A stretch of DNA of 64,000 nt from Amanita rubescens. Taxonomy: Eukaryota; Basidiomycota; Agaricomycetes; Agaricales; Amanitaceae. The stretch covers positions 86,501 through 150,500 of the forward strand of contig WION01000115.1 of assembly GCA_015039365.1 (NCBI GenBank). The letters are read 5' to 3'. Under the pieces are notes generated by a model that ran no database searches, was not told the DNA's origin, and was given only the letters and a program-made list of their open reading frames with translations. This document shows, piece by piece, positions 20,141 through 31,861 of this stretch (position 1 is the first letter of the stretch; every line of letters begins with the position of its first letter). A program made the position numbers and the translations under genes.

Positions 20141-22547
20141 CTACCGGAAACAATCTGCCGGCACTGAGTCGTCGTCCACAAAGTCGTCACCTGCATTCGA
20201 ACCCAAGCCACGGCTAGCAAACGCGCTATATAATGTGCACCGGTGAATACCCTGAAACCGGGTCTGATCCGCTTGAATCCAAGCATCTCGCGCAGCCACA
20301 ACTAAGCATACGATTAACATCATTCTCGCAGACCTCAGTAATAGAACATACATGTGGGATTGCAAGGCTGGAGAGCTAGAGCATCGATAAATAGGTGCAT
20401 GAAGACAACGTTGCCTTCAGGTCCATCTGGGTTTGTCAATGCTTGCGTGGAGAAACCACGTTCTTGGACGAGAGCGGCGAGGACGTTGTGCAGCATGTTA
20501 GCCCATATTTCACCGACGCCTGGATACGATCAACAGATGAAAAACAACTATAAAGTATGGCAAGACGTACTGTGAGGGTCTGTCGTCATTTGGAGATCGG
20601 AGTACCGAAGGGGATTGACGTTCCTACGCATTGAAAACCCGTTCATCAATCTAGCCTAATAATGAAAGCAGAATACTTACGGGTCAGTTGAGTAAGGGTA
20701 GTGTCGGACTCCATGACTATTTCCGGTCACATACTGTCCAATCGCAAAGTCCGCGATTGTTGCGCCCTTTTGTTGCATCCAGCTGAGCGTGCGTCAATAT
20801 CCATGTAGAAGCGTAAACGTATGCAACATACTCGGCCATAGCATCTGACCAACCCTCGCCCAAACCCGCAGCTTCGGTAGATTGCAAGCAGCGTCCTGTT
20901 CCACCACCAGTCATTCGATTCGTGATACCATGCGTCATTTCGTGTACAACTATATCGTTCTCCATCGCTCCATCGCGACGTGGCTGTAATCCCATGATTA
21001 GTTTTACATCTGGAATGTATCGTAGAAACTAACGCTCAGGAGATCCCAAATGAACATCCTGCAAATGCCAGATTGACCACTTGTGTGTGTCGTTAGCACA
21101 TACCCCTTACGTCGGGTTATCAAAAGAGACGCTTACTCGGGAGGCGTGGCAAAGTTTGCGTTGTTAGTGCCAGACGGATCTTGGATGGAGAGCAAAACCC
21201 CGTCTCCATCCTTCGCGTTACTCCCTCCTCGGCCCAGGTTATCAAACTGAAAATTAAACGCGTCTTCTGTGAATCCATACTTGTAAGCAATGTCATGGAC
21301 CATGTTGGCGACGTAGAACCCATTGACGCGTGAAGCATCTATGTTGTTAGGGTCGGTTGCGTCCGCGGAACTGTTGTAGGTGTACTGGAAATTGAGAACG
21401 GCGCTGGATTGGTTGCTGGTTTGCTGGCTATCGCTTTTGACGTTCTTGAATGCTATGACGTTGTTGCCCCTGGTACGTATGAGTAAATCGCAAGTACAAA
21501 GTTATCTCAGCGATGAACGCACGAAGTTACCGTAATGTTGACACTTCCATCACTGTTCCATCCTAGGGGAGAGGAAATTGCGTCTCCAGGATCGGTTAGT
21601 GCTTCCAAGCCGTCGGCAACCGAGAGCTTCTGAATCGGCAGGGCAGTGTACTGTACGTTTTCAGTAAGCTAGACTGCGGCATGGAATTCGACTGTACTCA
21701 CGCTTGCATGAGCGACAAAATCGTTCACGCTGAGAAGTTGTCCGGTATGCGCACAGATGTACGCCTCATACCATGTTCCGTCCGTGGTGTTCTGGATTTG
21801 CAGTACGTGTGTCAATGCGACTGACATGTCCGGCCTCACAAGATATTCCAAGCTCGGCGGATGGTTGTTGAACTGGCCGCCTAGCAATTCCTCGATATAT
21901 GGGAGCACGCTTTCAAAGGAAACAGTTGGTTGGGAGGGTGCAATGCTGGCTGTCAAAGACGTTATGAGATGTCAAGACGTTGAGGGGCATATGACGTACT
22001 GGCGTTAACGAATGAAGAGCCAAAAGAAACAACTTTGTTGTTTTTGTTGTAAGCAACATTAGCCACAGCGTTTGCAAATGGGATTCCATCCTGTAGCGGA
22101 TAAGTTCATTTGGGTGAGAAACATAAGGTCCAAACTCACATAATGTTGCTTAACGAAGGCATAGTGAGCCACATCGTCAGAGTAACCAGATTTCCACCCA
22201 ATCTCAGACGGGCCAATTCCCAGCTGCGACTGGACGAATGACACTACGGAATCATTGAGCGACCAAGGCTGATTCGGAGAAACCGTGTTGCCATCATCGA
22301 TACCGCTAGCCCCAAAGGTCTCAACCGAGACTCAATAACAAAATGTTAGGATGAAAAACTCGAAACTTACCTTATACAACGGTTTGGGTTGGAACGTTAC
22401 TACTTGAGTTCGTCTTTTTCCGATTGTCCTGATACGATGAGTGGGGTGGCGAGCATAGACAGGCCATGGTGCGGCATTTGTCATTACAATAATGCTTGCA
22501 AGGATAGCGAAGCGGAAAACGAGCGACTTGAACGAATCCATTATCAA
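20141..22547 (-). CDS. Fungalysin-type extracellular metalloprotease (M36)
   Basis: Multi-exon minus-strand gene. It starts MIMDSFKSLVFRF at 22547 (or the second Met at 22541). A hydrophobic signal peptide ends near TNAAPWPVYA. A propeptide region (fungalysin/thermolysin propeptide type) is encoded to about 21670. The catalytic domain carries HDIAYKYGFTE, the zinc site HEMTHG with GLGEGWSDAMAEY as the third-ligand segment, then ATIADFAIGQYVTG. The C-terminal exons read MLHNVLAALVQERGF and VFMHLFIDALALQPCNPTF, then ARDAWIQADQTRF. The stop is at 20141-20143. All joins are GT..AG and in frame. It is secreted and zinc-dependent and degrades extracellular protein. Family length and motif order fit M36 well. 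Confidence 0.88.
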
Positions 22548-23189
22548 AATGGCCTGTGGACAACGTTAATTGCAAAGCACACAGTGCGATGCAATGGTTC
22601 CTTTCAAAGGAACTAAAGAAAGGTAACGCGGACCAAGCGCGCACCAGTGAGAGGGGAGAAAAAGAAAGTGGAAGAAGGCAAAGTTGTCCCGAGCGGACAC
22701 CGCTGGCAGTGCGGCCACCGTTGTACCTAGTGATGGCATCACTGGAAAGGATCTAATCCCGGTGTGTGACTATTTATATCCTTGACTTCCTTCATCACGA
22801 ATAACAGTCGTGTCCGGATCTGTCCGGGTCTGTTCTTTGATGTGGGTCAAGAGTATTTTAGAAGGTGACGCTCACACTATTCAAGAAAGCAGAATCGCTA
22901 AAACCAACAGCAGACCACCGTTGCACAGCACTCTTACGCACGGATGCGGTCCAGTTCCCCTCTTGGAAACATGACATGCGCCACAAACCTTATCGCCAAT
23001 CGGCATGCCACTGAAGTATCCGTTACGGAAAAAATTTCCTGCCGCCTGTCGGCGTTCTTAGCTCGGCGATGGTTGGCCATGGATATCAACGATTCGAGGG
23101 TATGTTCAGTTCATAGTACTATTACACTTGCCATTTTACAAACTAGAACTACACTCTCCTTCCGAGCTTTCAAGACCCAACCAATTTCG
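22548..23189. other. Intergenic region
   Basis: No gene recognised. It includes the fungalysin upstream region and the 3' flank of the P-loop gene. Confidence 0.6.
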
Positions 23190-23827
23190 TTACAATTGCG
23201 ACTCTGTCTGCTATAAGCTTATTCTCCTTGGAAATAACACGATACTCGATGCCCAGGTACCGAAGGGTGGCTTGAAACGTTTCGAAGCAATCCCATATGT
23301 TGTCTATCGACCGCACTCCATCATCGACGATCCATTCTTCGACTGGTTCCAGTAGAAAAAATAGCGATTGGCGATACGAAGGAAGAATGTCTTGGAACTC
23401 GTCCATTCGAATCAGCTGATCCCTACGGTCATTTGCGTTCCGATCATCACCCGCCGTCAAAATCGCATATACAATGGCATCTATAGCGGACCTGTCGCAA
23501 AGGATCAAACCGGGAGACTCTTCCGAGTCTCTCGCAAGGCGCTCCGATTGGATATGTGCGAGCATGATGTCCCGCTGCATTTCTAAGCGGTGGACATCAT
23601 TTCGCGTATACCCACGCTCTTTAAGCACCTTCCGCGCAACCTCTGTAACGTATGCCGTCTCACTAAGGTTTAAGACTTCTGATAACGCAGTGCATAGGGT
23701 CGTCTTGCCCGTTGACTGGAGTCAATATGCATGTCTTGAATGGATGAAGGCCACTAATCACGTCAACACGTACCGAGGGTCCGACGATGTATACGACTTT
23801 GCGCCCACTAACTTCCTGGTTCGCCAT
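23170..23827 (-). CDS. P-loop AAA-type kinase-like protein (NadR/Ttd14-like)
   Basis: Two exons. The first (MANQEVSGRKVVYIVGPS) starts at 23827. A roughly 58-nt intron with a GTACGT donor splits the Walker A motif, which reads GPSSTGKTT after splicing. The second exon runs to the stop at 23170. It contains TEVARKVLKERGYTRND, LILCDRSAIDAIVYA (Walker-B-like Asp) and ENKLIADRVAIVTKL. About 190 residues fit the AAA_28 family of small P-loop nucleotide kinases related to NadR/Ttd14. The substrate cannot be told from sequence. It is divergent from the RdRP gene with only 121 bp between the two start codons, so a shared promoter is likely. Confidence 0.72.
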
Positions 23828-23948
23828 TGCGGGGCGATGCAAGTGGGAATCAGAAAGATGGAGCGATTAGTCACACCGTGTCTAGCTTTTATACACAGGG
23901 GGTTACTGCGGATGTGTCAGCCGCGGACCCGGAACGACTTTCTCTATC

Positions 23949-26900
23949 ATGCCCCCCCACAATCTGAGACTGAACCCTTTACCAGAGGATAGCGAGTGGA
24001 GATTCACGGTGCCGTCAGCTGCGCTGGCACTCCCTCGTAACCCCAAACCAGGGGTTATCTATGGTAAAGGTATCAGTTTCACGGCAGAGAAAATCACGAT
24101 CCAGATGGAACAATTATCGAGCAATCGCATTATCCGTTCCGATGACCCATCGAAGTTCATTAGAGTCTCGTTTGGAGGCCTAAGGTTCCCTGATTCGAGT
24201 ATCCGTGTCACCTCGGAGTACATCTCACGGCTTATGAAGAGCGGCTTGTTTCTGAACGGGAAACAATATCGATTTTATCACCATAGCAATAGTCAATTGG
24301 TGAGCGGAGCGATCTTTGCGATGTATATGCTTTCTCACATGAATTTCAGAGAGAAAGGTCGTGCTTCCTCAGAGAAGCAAACAACGACGCAGAGCTCGAT
24401 GAGCGGATTTATCAACTCGGTGATTTCGGGAAGATTATGATAGTGGCAAAACGTCAGTCCTTCAACATTATGCGCTCCCTTATCGACCTCCTCTCTAGGT
24501 GCCAAACGTATTGGTTTGTTGTTCTCGGCAGCAGAACTGGATTACACTCTTGATCCAAAGCATATATGTGATATCCCCGATATCAAGTCGGGCGACGAGA
24601 TATTCTCAGATGGTTGTGGGCTCATCAGTCGTCGCTTAGCAATTCAGTTAAGCAAAGAAATGCGCATTATCTATCGAGGACAGCGGTACACGCCAACCGT
24701 CTTTCAGATCAGGTACGATTGTCGTCTTCTCCAGAGGACTTGCCTTTAGTGACTGTCATTAGATATCTTGGCTACAAAGGCGTTTTGATGCTTCATCCGC
24801 AGCTCGATGCCGAACGTAAATATCTAGCAAGTTTTAGGGCAAGCATGAAGAAGTTCACGACGGACGTCGATCATCGCTTTTCTGTCGTAAATCACTCGAA
24901 GCCATATGTTTTTGGCAGGTTAAACAACGATGTCATAGTCCTCTTGTCCAGCTTGGGTGTATCAAATGATGCTATTCGGGCGAAGCAACAAGAATATTTC
25001 AACTGGATCGAGGCTGCATCCGAGGATCCTGTCAAGGCTATCGACATGTTATACTGCCTTGGTCAGTACGAGCTAGCGGACAATGTCTTACTGAAGGGTC
25101 TAGATGACCCTGCGGTTTTTCAGCGAGTTACAAGAGCACAGGCAGCCGAGATCGCAGGGTTCAAGAAAGGAGGTGACAAGTTCAAATCCAGGATGATCAT
25201 ACGCAACGCGAGGCGTCTTTACGGAGTTTGTGATCCGTACGGGGTGTTACGCGAAGGAGAGGTCCATGTCAGGATCACTGTGTCGAGGAGAGGGGAAACC
25301 ACGCCAATCAACGCGGACGTTTTGGTAGTCAGAAACCCATGTTTACATCCTGGTATGTCTTCGTCTGTGTCGCGAGCCCTTCTTGACGGCGTACCAAGGT
25401 GACTGCTTGAAACTTCGGGCCGTCCACAACAACAAGCTATCCCATCTCGTCGACTGTGTTGTGTTTGCGTCAGTTGGACGACGTGCTGCACCCGCTATGA
25501 GTAGTGGGGGTGATCTCGACGGTTCGTTTCTCTTACACTTGCCCAAAATCCATTGACGAGCCTTGTAACCTAGGCGATGAATATTTTGTATGCTGGGATA
25601 AAGACCTAGTCCAACCTTACGTTGTACAGGTGAGTTTTCTATCCAATAAGTAATACCATTTCAATGATGGCCCAAGTCCTACGATTATCCACCTAACAAA
25701 GAACACAGTAACGCGAAGGTAAGACGAGAAGACTTGGCCAACTATTTTGCTGCCTACAACAAGTAAGCTAGTTTTTTTGATGTCGGTTATTGTTGACGTG
25801 AACGGTCACCAGTGTCGGCGTTGCCCGAGTTGCAGCTCTTCATGCGAAATGGGTTCGGAGCGCTGAAAAAGGAGCGCTAAGCCCAGAGTGTCAAGAATTG
25901 AATGCTCTGCATTCCAAGGCAGTTGACGGCGGCAGGATTAAGATTCCGGACCGGTTGAAAACACCTCCAGAGCCAAAGGAGGATTTCATTCTAGCCTTAC
26001 TAGAGAAGGACGCTCAAGAATTCCAAGCTAGACGCGCAGCCTCATCTGATAACAGGGAAACGCTTAGATCGATGGATCCAGAAGATGCGAAAGAGCTGAT
26101 CATCCGTCCTTTTGCAAAGCGAACAAAATGCTTTATCGGAGTATGAGCTATTCAACCTTGCTCTTACTTACGCTCGGAAACATAACCTGACTTTCACGCC
26201 CTTTTTGAGCCACATCGACTTTACGGCATTAACCATAGCGGAAAAGTATGCCATGAGTAGCACTTTGGAACTGTCAGCCGAGGAGCACCCTGAAGTTTGG
26301 AATTCTCTCATTCGTTCTGACATTCTGACGGAACGTGATCTCTACAAAAGGTCATTGGGGAAGGCCGTTTCCAATCCAGCGCTTATACTCGTCTAAAACA
26401 AATGGCATGAAGACATTCTTTGAATATCTGAAGATTGCTACACAGGAATACTCTAGGAAACTGTTGCTCATCCAGGTAACTATACCGACATGGGTCGCGA
26501 TCTATCGAGATACTGATACAAAGTTAAAGCTGGAGGGGCGCTTTGCAGTTGGCGTCTTTATGCGTGGACCTATTGCGTGGAATGAGGATCCCGAGGTCAA
26601 CGAGAACGTCGTTGTTTGTTCCTTCATGCCTCAAACGTCTGCCACGGAGGCGACCCTTCGGCCATGCACTACAGGTTACAGATTACACTTCAGCGACGTC
26701 AACTTACAACTTTACAATAAGCACGTAGCTGATACATTCATCTTCATGACATCAGCATGGCCTGGTGCAGATGTCGCGGCGAGTATTGCGCTACAGAAAA
26801 TCTCGAAGACGGTGCAGCAGGTAAGTTTCCTTTCTAAGTGTCCAACGTTGTCCTTATCTTACTGCTAGCAAGTTGGACGAGTGCAACGTACTGAGGTAAA

Positions 26901-29742
26901 GGCCATTGAACTTCACGTGGTCTCAAATAGGGACCGCGTCGCGCATCAATTGTTTGATCTTTGGTTTGAGCAGTGAGTATATGGACGCACATCTGCCTTG
27001 TAACAATACTGATGTTCCCAAAGCGTTCCAACTGAGGAATTTATCAAGCGTATTGATCGAAAACCCCAACCATACCGCTATAACGACATTCGTGAAGTTG
27101 ATTGGTCAAAATATGAAGAATGGCCATATCTGAAGGGCGCGTTTATACCGTCTGTCGATGGCGTACGCGAAACTAAGCATACGGAGGGAACAATACGGAT
27201 TTACATCGCAACACTGCAATCGGTGGCGGAAATTGAACGCGTCATCGATTTTGCATTTGAACATCACGCTGAAGAGGAAATCTATCTCTTATTCAACGAG
27301 ATCATTTCGTCACTGCCTCTCCATCCCCGCCATGGTTTGATCGAAAAGTTACTCGATCGGTTGCCGGAACTGGCCTTTGTTATGCTCAAAGTGTATCCTC
27401 CCTATAATGACTCGTTTACGTTAAATACCCACATCGAGTCGTTTGCCTCAACTATTCTGCGATGTATCATCCGTGCTGCCAACAAGCACGGTATTGCATC
27501 TTTGGTCGCTCTCGATAAAATGGCCGGAACGGTTTCCACCATTGGATTGGAGGAGTATTGCGAATTGCTGATGTTAGTTGCTCTATCCGTCCGCCCTTCG
27601 CAGCTCGTTCAAGAAGTTTTACTCGTCTTGAACGATCACATGAATAGATCTATCCCCACCGAAATTCAAGCTGCGATGAAGTACGGATACAAACATGCTC
27701 TCGGTATTGCGTTTGAACGAGCGGAAGAGGCTGGAGATGAGTGTCCATGTGACGCGGACGGAAATATCAAACGCAACAATCGGAATGCCGCCAGCACAGT
27801 GTAAATTGCACTTTATAGCAGGCAGCGCAAGTCGTATCAAGGCAGATGTCAGGGTCGATGCGAGAACCTCAGTTAGGCTACATTCGCACGTCAGGTTGAA
27901 GGCTGCTTCTCATGCTGAGAACAAGTGGCTTGGAACATTAGGTCCTCGATGGTGTGGTCTACCAAGGCAAATGCTGGCGAATATAAGATAGAACTATTCC
28001 ACCCTCCACCGCCAGAGATGGAAAAGATCGACTGGAACATGTACAATGCTGGAAGTGTTGGTGAGTATCGTTGCGCTACGAATCCTGTTAATTCCGATTT
28101 TGATATCTGGAATAGCCAATTCGAGGACCATGATGGATGCATTAACACGATTGCTGACCGAGAAAGAAGCATCATGCGCATTCTATAATATCATAATCGG
28201 AGCGCCGATGGCCTGAGGCAGAGTCCCCTGCAGAAGCGTCTGGTGATGAATCAACCCCAGAACCTGAATTTATACCCTCAGGTGACTTGAACGACAGTCA
28301 AGTGGCAGCTGTGAACTCTTGTACCTCACAATTATCGCTGATTTGGGGACCGCCTGGTAATTTCATCTTCGCCCACTTTGGCGTTACGTCCTAAGCTATT
28401 CCTAGGTACGGGAAAGACAACCGTTGTTATTCAAATTCTGCGTCGATTCCTCGCCACTGCAACGCACCCCAAAATCCTCATGACCGCATCGACCCATAAT
28501 GGTTAGATATACGCTTTTTCTGCCGGCTCGAATACTGACAAGAATCTTTAGCTGTTGACAATGTTCTGGAACGTTTCATTAAAATAAACCGCGAGGAGCA
28601 CCTACTTCCTAACGAGGAAGAGCAGCTACTCCGGGTCTCCACGGACCAGTCGAAGGTGAATAAGGCGTTGAGAAATTATACGATTGACGCCAGGGTCGGG
28701 GGCGATGTCAATGAGAATAGTAAGCTTATGAAGAAAGCAAAGGAGAGAGTTGAGCGTGCAGCCATCATTTTCACTACCTGTGCTGGTACGTTGTGCATTT
28801 CATAAACTAAACGATAGGATAGCTAATGAACTAGGCGCGGGACTTGGCATCCTCCGAAACGTCGACTTTGACATTGCAATTATTGATGAGGCGTCACAAG
28901 TCACAGAACCAGGGGCCCTAGTTCCACTTGTCAAGGGAATTAAGAAAGCTGTTCTCGTTGGAGATCAGTGAGTAAGGATTCATGATTCCGTCCTGCATCT
29001 CACCGTAATGTCTAGCGTCCAACTACGTCCCACGGTGAAAAATATGGGCAAGGCCCTGCAAGTCGACATATCCCTCTTGGAAAGACTTTATAGCCACGAT
29101 GCTGAGACACCCGGAATGCGAAAGACAATGCTCGATGTCCAATACCGGTTCTCTCAGGAACTCAATGCGTTCCCTTCCCGCGAATTCTATGAAGGCCGGT
29201 TGATGACGGGCAACATGGACAGTGCAACTATTTTGCAACCCCTCTTGCTTACGGCATTCCCCTGGCCAAAGAACGGAGACCTTCCTATACCAACCATCTT
29301 TGTCCAGTGCTCAACAGAAGAGGATATGGGCGGACGATCCAAGAGCAATATCGGACAAGTTGAACTGGTTCAGAAGATACTTCCTCTACTGACAAAGAAT
29401 CAGAATGGCGAAGGATCGGGACGAACCGTGACTATCCTCACGCCGTACACGAAGCAGATTCAGGAACTTCGTTCTCGAGTGCCACCCTCCATAGTTTGTT
29501 CAACCGTTGACGCGTTCCAAGGACGCGAGAGCGATGTAATCGTATTCTCCACTGTGCGATGTAATGCGGAGGGAGAGATTGGGTTTTTAGATGATCCAAG
29601 GAGGTTGAACGTCATGTGGACGAGGGCGAAGCTCGCATTGGTGATTGTGGGAGATCGAAGGACGATGAGCACGAATGACCTTTGGAAGAGGGCGATTGGA
29701 ACATGTCAAGAGGTACACATTGCTGTTGATGTTAGTGGATGA
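23949..29742 (+). pseudogene. RNA-dependent RNA polymerase joined to SF1 helicase, frameshifted
   Basis: One plus-strand unit of many exons. The RdRP part (to about 27100) is of the eukaryotic RDR/QDE-1 type. It has AKRAKRIGLLFSAAELDYTL, RNPCLHPGDCLKLRAV and the catalytic DLDGD, restored by splicing an intron at about 25521-25571 (GGDL-DGDEYFVCW). A typical C-terminal block follows (HAKWVRS, SPECQELNALHS, VWNSLIRSDILTERDLY). A linker leads into an SF1 helicase of the UPF1/Hrr1/SAD-3 kind: GPPGTGKTT (I), DEASQ (II), GDHVQLRPT (III), VDAFQGRESDVIV (V) and RRLNVMWTRAK (VI), stop at 29742. RdRP makes double-stranded RNA and the helicase aids it. The N-terminus looks short for the family. Single-base frame changes near 26110, 26350 and 28195 have no GT that could hide an intron. 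A fourth near 27920 may be a 47-nt intron. Confidence 0.75.
25521..25571 (+). other. Intron within the RdRP catalytic DLDGD motif
   Basis: GTTCGT donor and CCTAG acceptor. Splicing joins SGGDLD to GDEYFVCWDKDL, giving the metal-binding DLDGD of eukaryotic RdRPs. Confidence 0.8.
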
Positions 29743-30119
29743 GGTTTGGGCCTTGAGACAGACCGTTTTTGACCCGTACCAACCAACCTGTTACTCCTCG
29801 AATGAGCAACAGATTCGACACAACAGCGGACATATATGGGGGAGCTCGCGACCCCGTTGTCTAGCAGTATGCAAGGCGACATACAAACTCGTGACTCGGC
29901 GATCGCTCCTCGACATTGCTGCCCATCTTTTCAATTGATAAAAAAAGAATTGATGCAAAAAGGTTTTCACGGCTCCTCGGTCATTAGAGGGCGTGCGGAA
30001 TTTTAGGCAATTGAAGTTTTCACAGCGACCTTGACGTTATAGAAGAAAATGATAAGGAAATTCACAAGCAGCACGTAGGAATCCCGATCCCATCCCATGC
30101 AAAGAATTTGGTCTCATCG
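29743..30119. other. Intergenic region
   Basis: No gene recognised between the helicase stop and the first unit of the tandem duplication. Confidence 0.5.
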
Positions 30120-31850
30120 GGCTTGCGGACCGTTATCAGCACCGTTTGCGTGATTTGAAGCTTGAGGATCTCGAATATGATGGCCTCATGATTCTGATTA
30201 ATCGTACAAGCTGCCTGTCAAGTGTGGGCAGAAATGCGAGTGGATGGTAAAGTCATATGAATGATTTACCGCAATCGTCGATGCTTGATTCGGAGCGCTT
30301 GGGCTGGCATTGATCACATGCTAATTCCAACTTCCCATGATTGATATCGGTTCATATCATTCGTCCTGTCAGAGTCCCAAGAAATGTTCAAACTGGAAAA
30401 ACGACTCAGGGGCTGTGTAACTAGCACTAGTACTTAGTTGGACCGTCACAGTTCATGCGCACCTCATCCCAAATGAAGAATCCACCCGACAAAACCAGTA
30501 AATTGTTCTTGTCAAAACCGGTCCTATGACTCTTATCGACACGTGCGAGAAGCCAGGACACAAGACGAGTGCGTTGAGTCTGACAGGGCGAATGACAGGG
30601 CGATCATTGGGCAGCTTTTGCGATCAGTCGGAGTCACGAGACCATCATCATACTCCCCTTCTTCAGACTTCCAAACCATACGAACGGTGCCTTTCACTTT
30701 AGAATGCCGCTGCTGCTGGCAGTGAGAATGTCTTCGCGGCTCGGAGCGGCTCCAGCGACAGTCGGAATTCTACTAACCAAAACCAGTCTGCCCTGACTCT
30801 TTCTCCTTCAAGTTCAACACGCGTGGTGGTATGTATAAATCCTTGCCGTCAGTGCAATCCAGGCCACAAGTCTTCTGCTACGTGTTCAGGTGAAGTACCA
30901 CCGCGCGCCTTCACAACGGGCCGTCATCTCTGACCTTACTGCTATTCCTTAGGTTTAAGCTTAACAAGCACAGCCAGCAGTACCACACCGTTACAAACTT
31001 CCATTTATCCAGTACGTCGCTACCATCGATGGTAGTCTTTCAGTGTTAAATCCTGTGTCCTGACTCCGGCAAATCTCTAGTCATGCCTTGGATCTCCAAT
31101 CGTACCGGTGTTGATATCAGAGTTTCAATCACCAATGATTCGGGAGGCAACACTGAGACGTTCCTTGTCCCGCCAGCCATCCTGTACAAGACTGCCACCG
31201 CCACCGCCCCTGAAATTTCAGGCAACAACTACTGGACGAGGACTGATTCCGAGTCACTCATCGTCTCGATGGGGGACGGCACGTACAGTATCCCAGTTCA
31301 GGCTAACGACCACGTTAACATCTACACCGACTCATACGAGACCTACCCCGCTCGTTTTGGCTGGTTTGGTAACGGTCCGGGAAACAATGGTAGCCCTGTA
31401 TATTAGGATAGGTTTTACACCGCTAGTTACCTGAGTACATACGGATGGTCTTTGACATCGAAATGATCATGATTATCGGAGATTTTATCCACCACTGCTC
31501 GCCGGCATTTAAAGCACTGCCGACATGCACGACGTGTACGTTGACCGGCGCCATATCAGGGACGTTCGAGGACAAGGTGAAATAATAGAAGAAAAAAGAA
31601 GACGAAGCATGACATCACAGTAACTGACAAACGCGAGATCCTCAATGTTAGCTGATTCCCTTAGCCACGGTGTAACACCTTTCGCCAAGACAGTCTTTGC
31701 CACGATCCATAACACCATCCTCAGCACGCCCCGTTGCTCTTTATCAGACCATCTCCGCACGCTGGATTCGATGACGATCATGTATCCGCTTGTTTTGTGT
31801 CACCCGGATCTCAGAGGATTGCGTGGTATAGTGGTAGTGGTGGTGCGCAG
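30120..31850. repeat. Tandem duplication unit 1
   Basis: Holds an upstream block, a small ORF (31083-31406) and a downstream block. All three have recognisable counterparts in the same order in unit 2 (31862-33893). Shared landmarks include GCGGACCGTTATCAG (30126/31864 region), CACGTGCGAGAAGCCAGGA (30540/32289 region) and CACCTTTCGCCAAGACAGT (31677/33701 region). Confidence 0.85.
31083..31406 (+). CDS. Small unknown protein, copy 1
   Basis: 107 codons starting MPWISNRTGVDIRVSITN. There is no signal peptide, membrane segment or cysteine. Alternating polar and hydrophobic residues suggest an all-beta fold. The motif NDHVNIYTDSYETYPARFGW near the C-terminus is shared with copy 2. The context TAGTC-ATG is also the same in both copies (CTCTAGTCATGCC). 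I do not recognise the family. Conservation of start, length and protein sequence beyond the DNA similarity supports a real gene. Confidence 0.7.
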   Translation: MPWISNRTGVDIRVSITNDSGGNTETFLVPPAILYKTATATAPEISGNNYWTRTDSESLIVSMGDGTYSIPVQANDHVNIYTDSYETYPARFGWFGNGPGNNGSPVY

Positions 31851-31861
31851 AATTCAACAAC

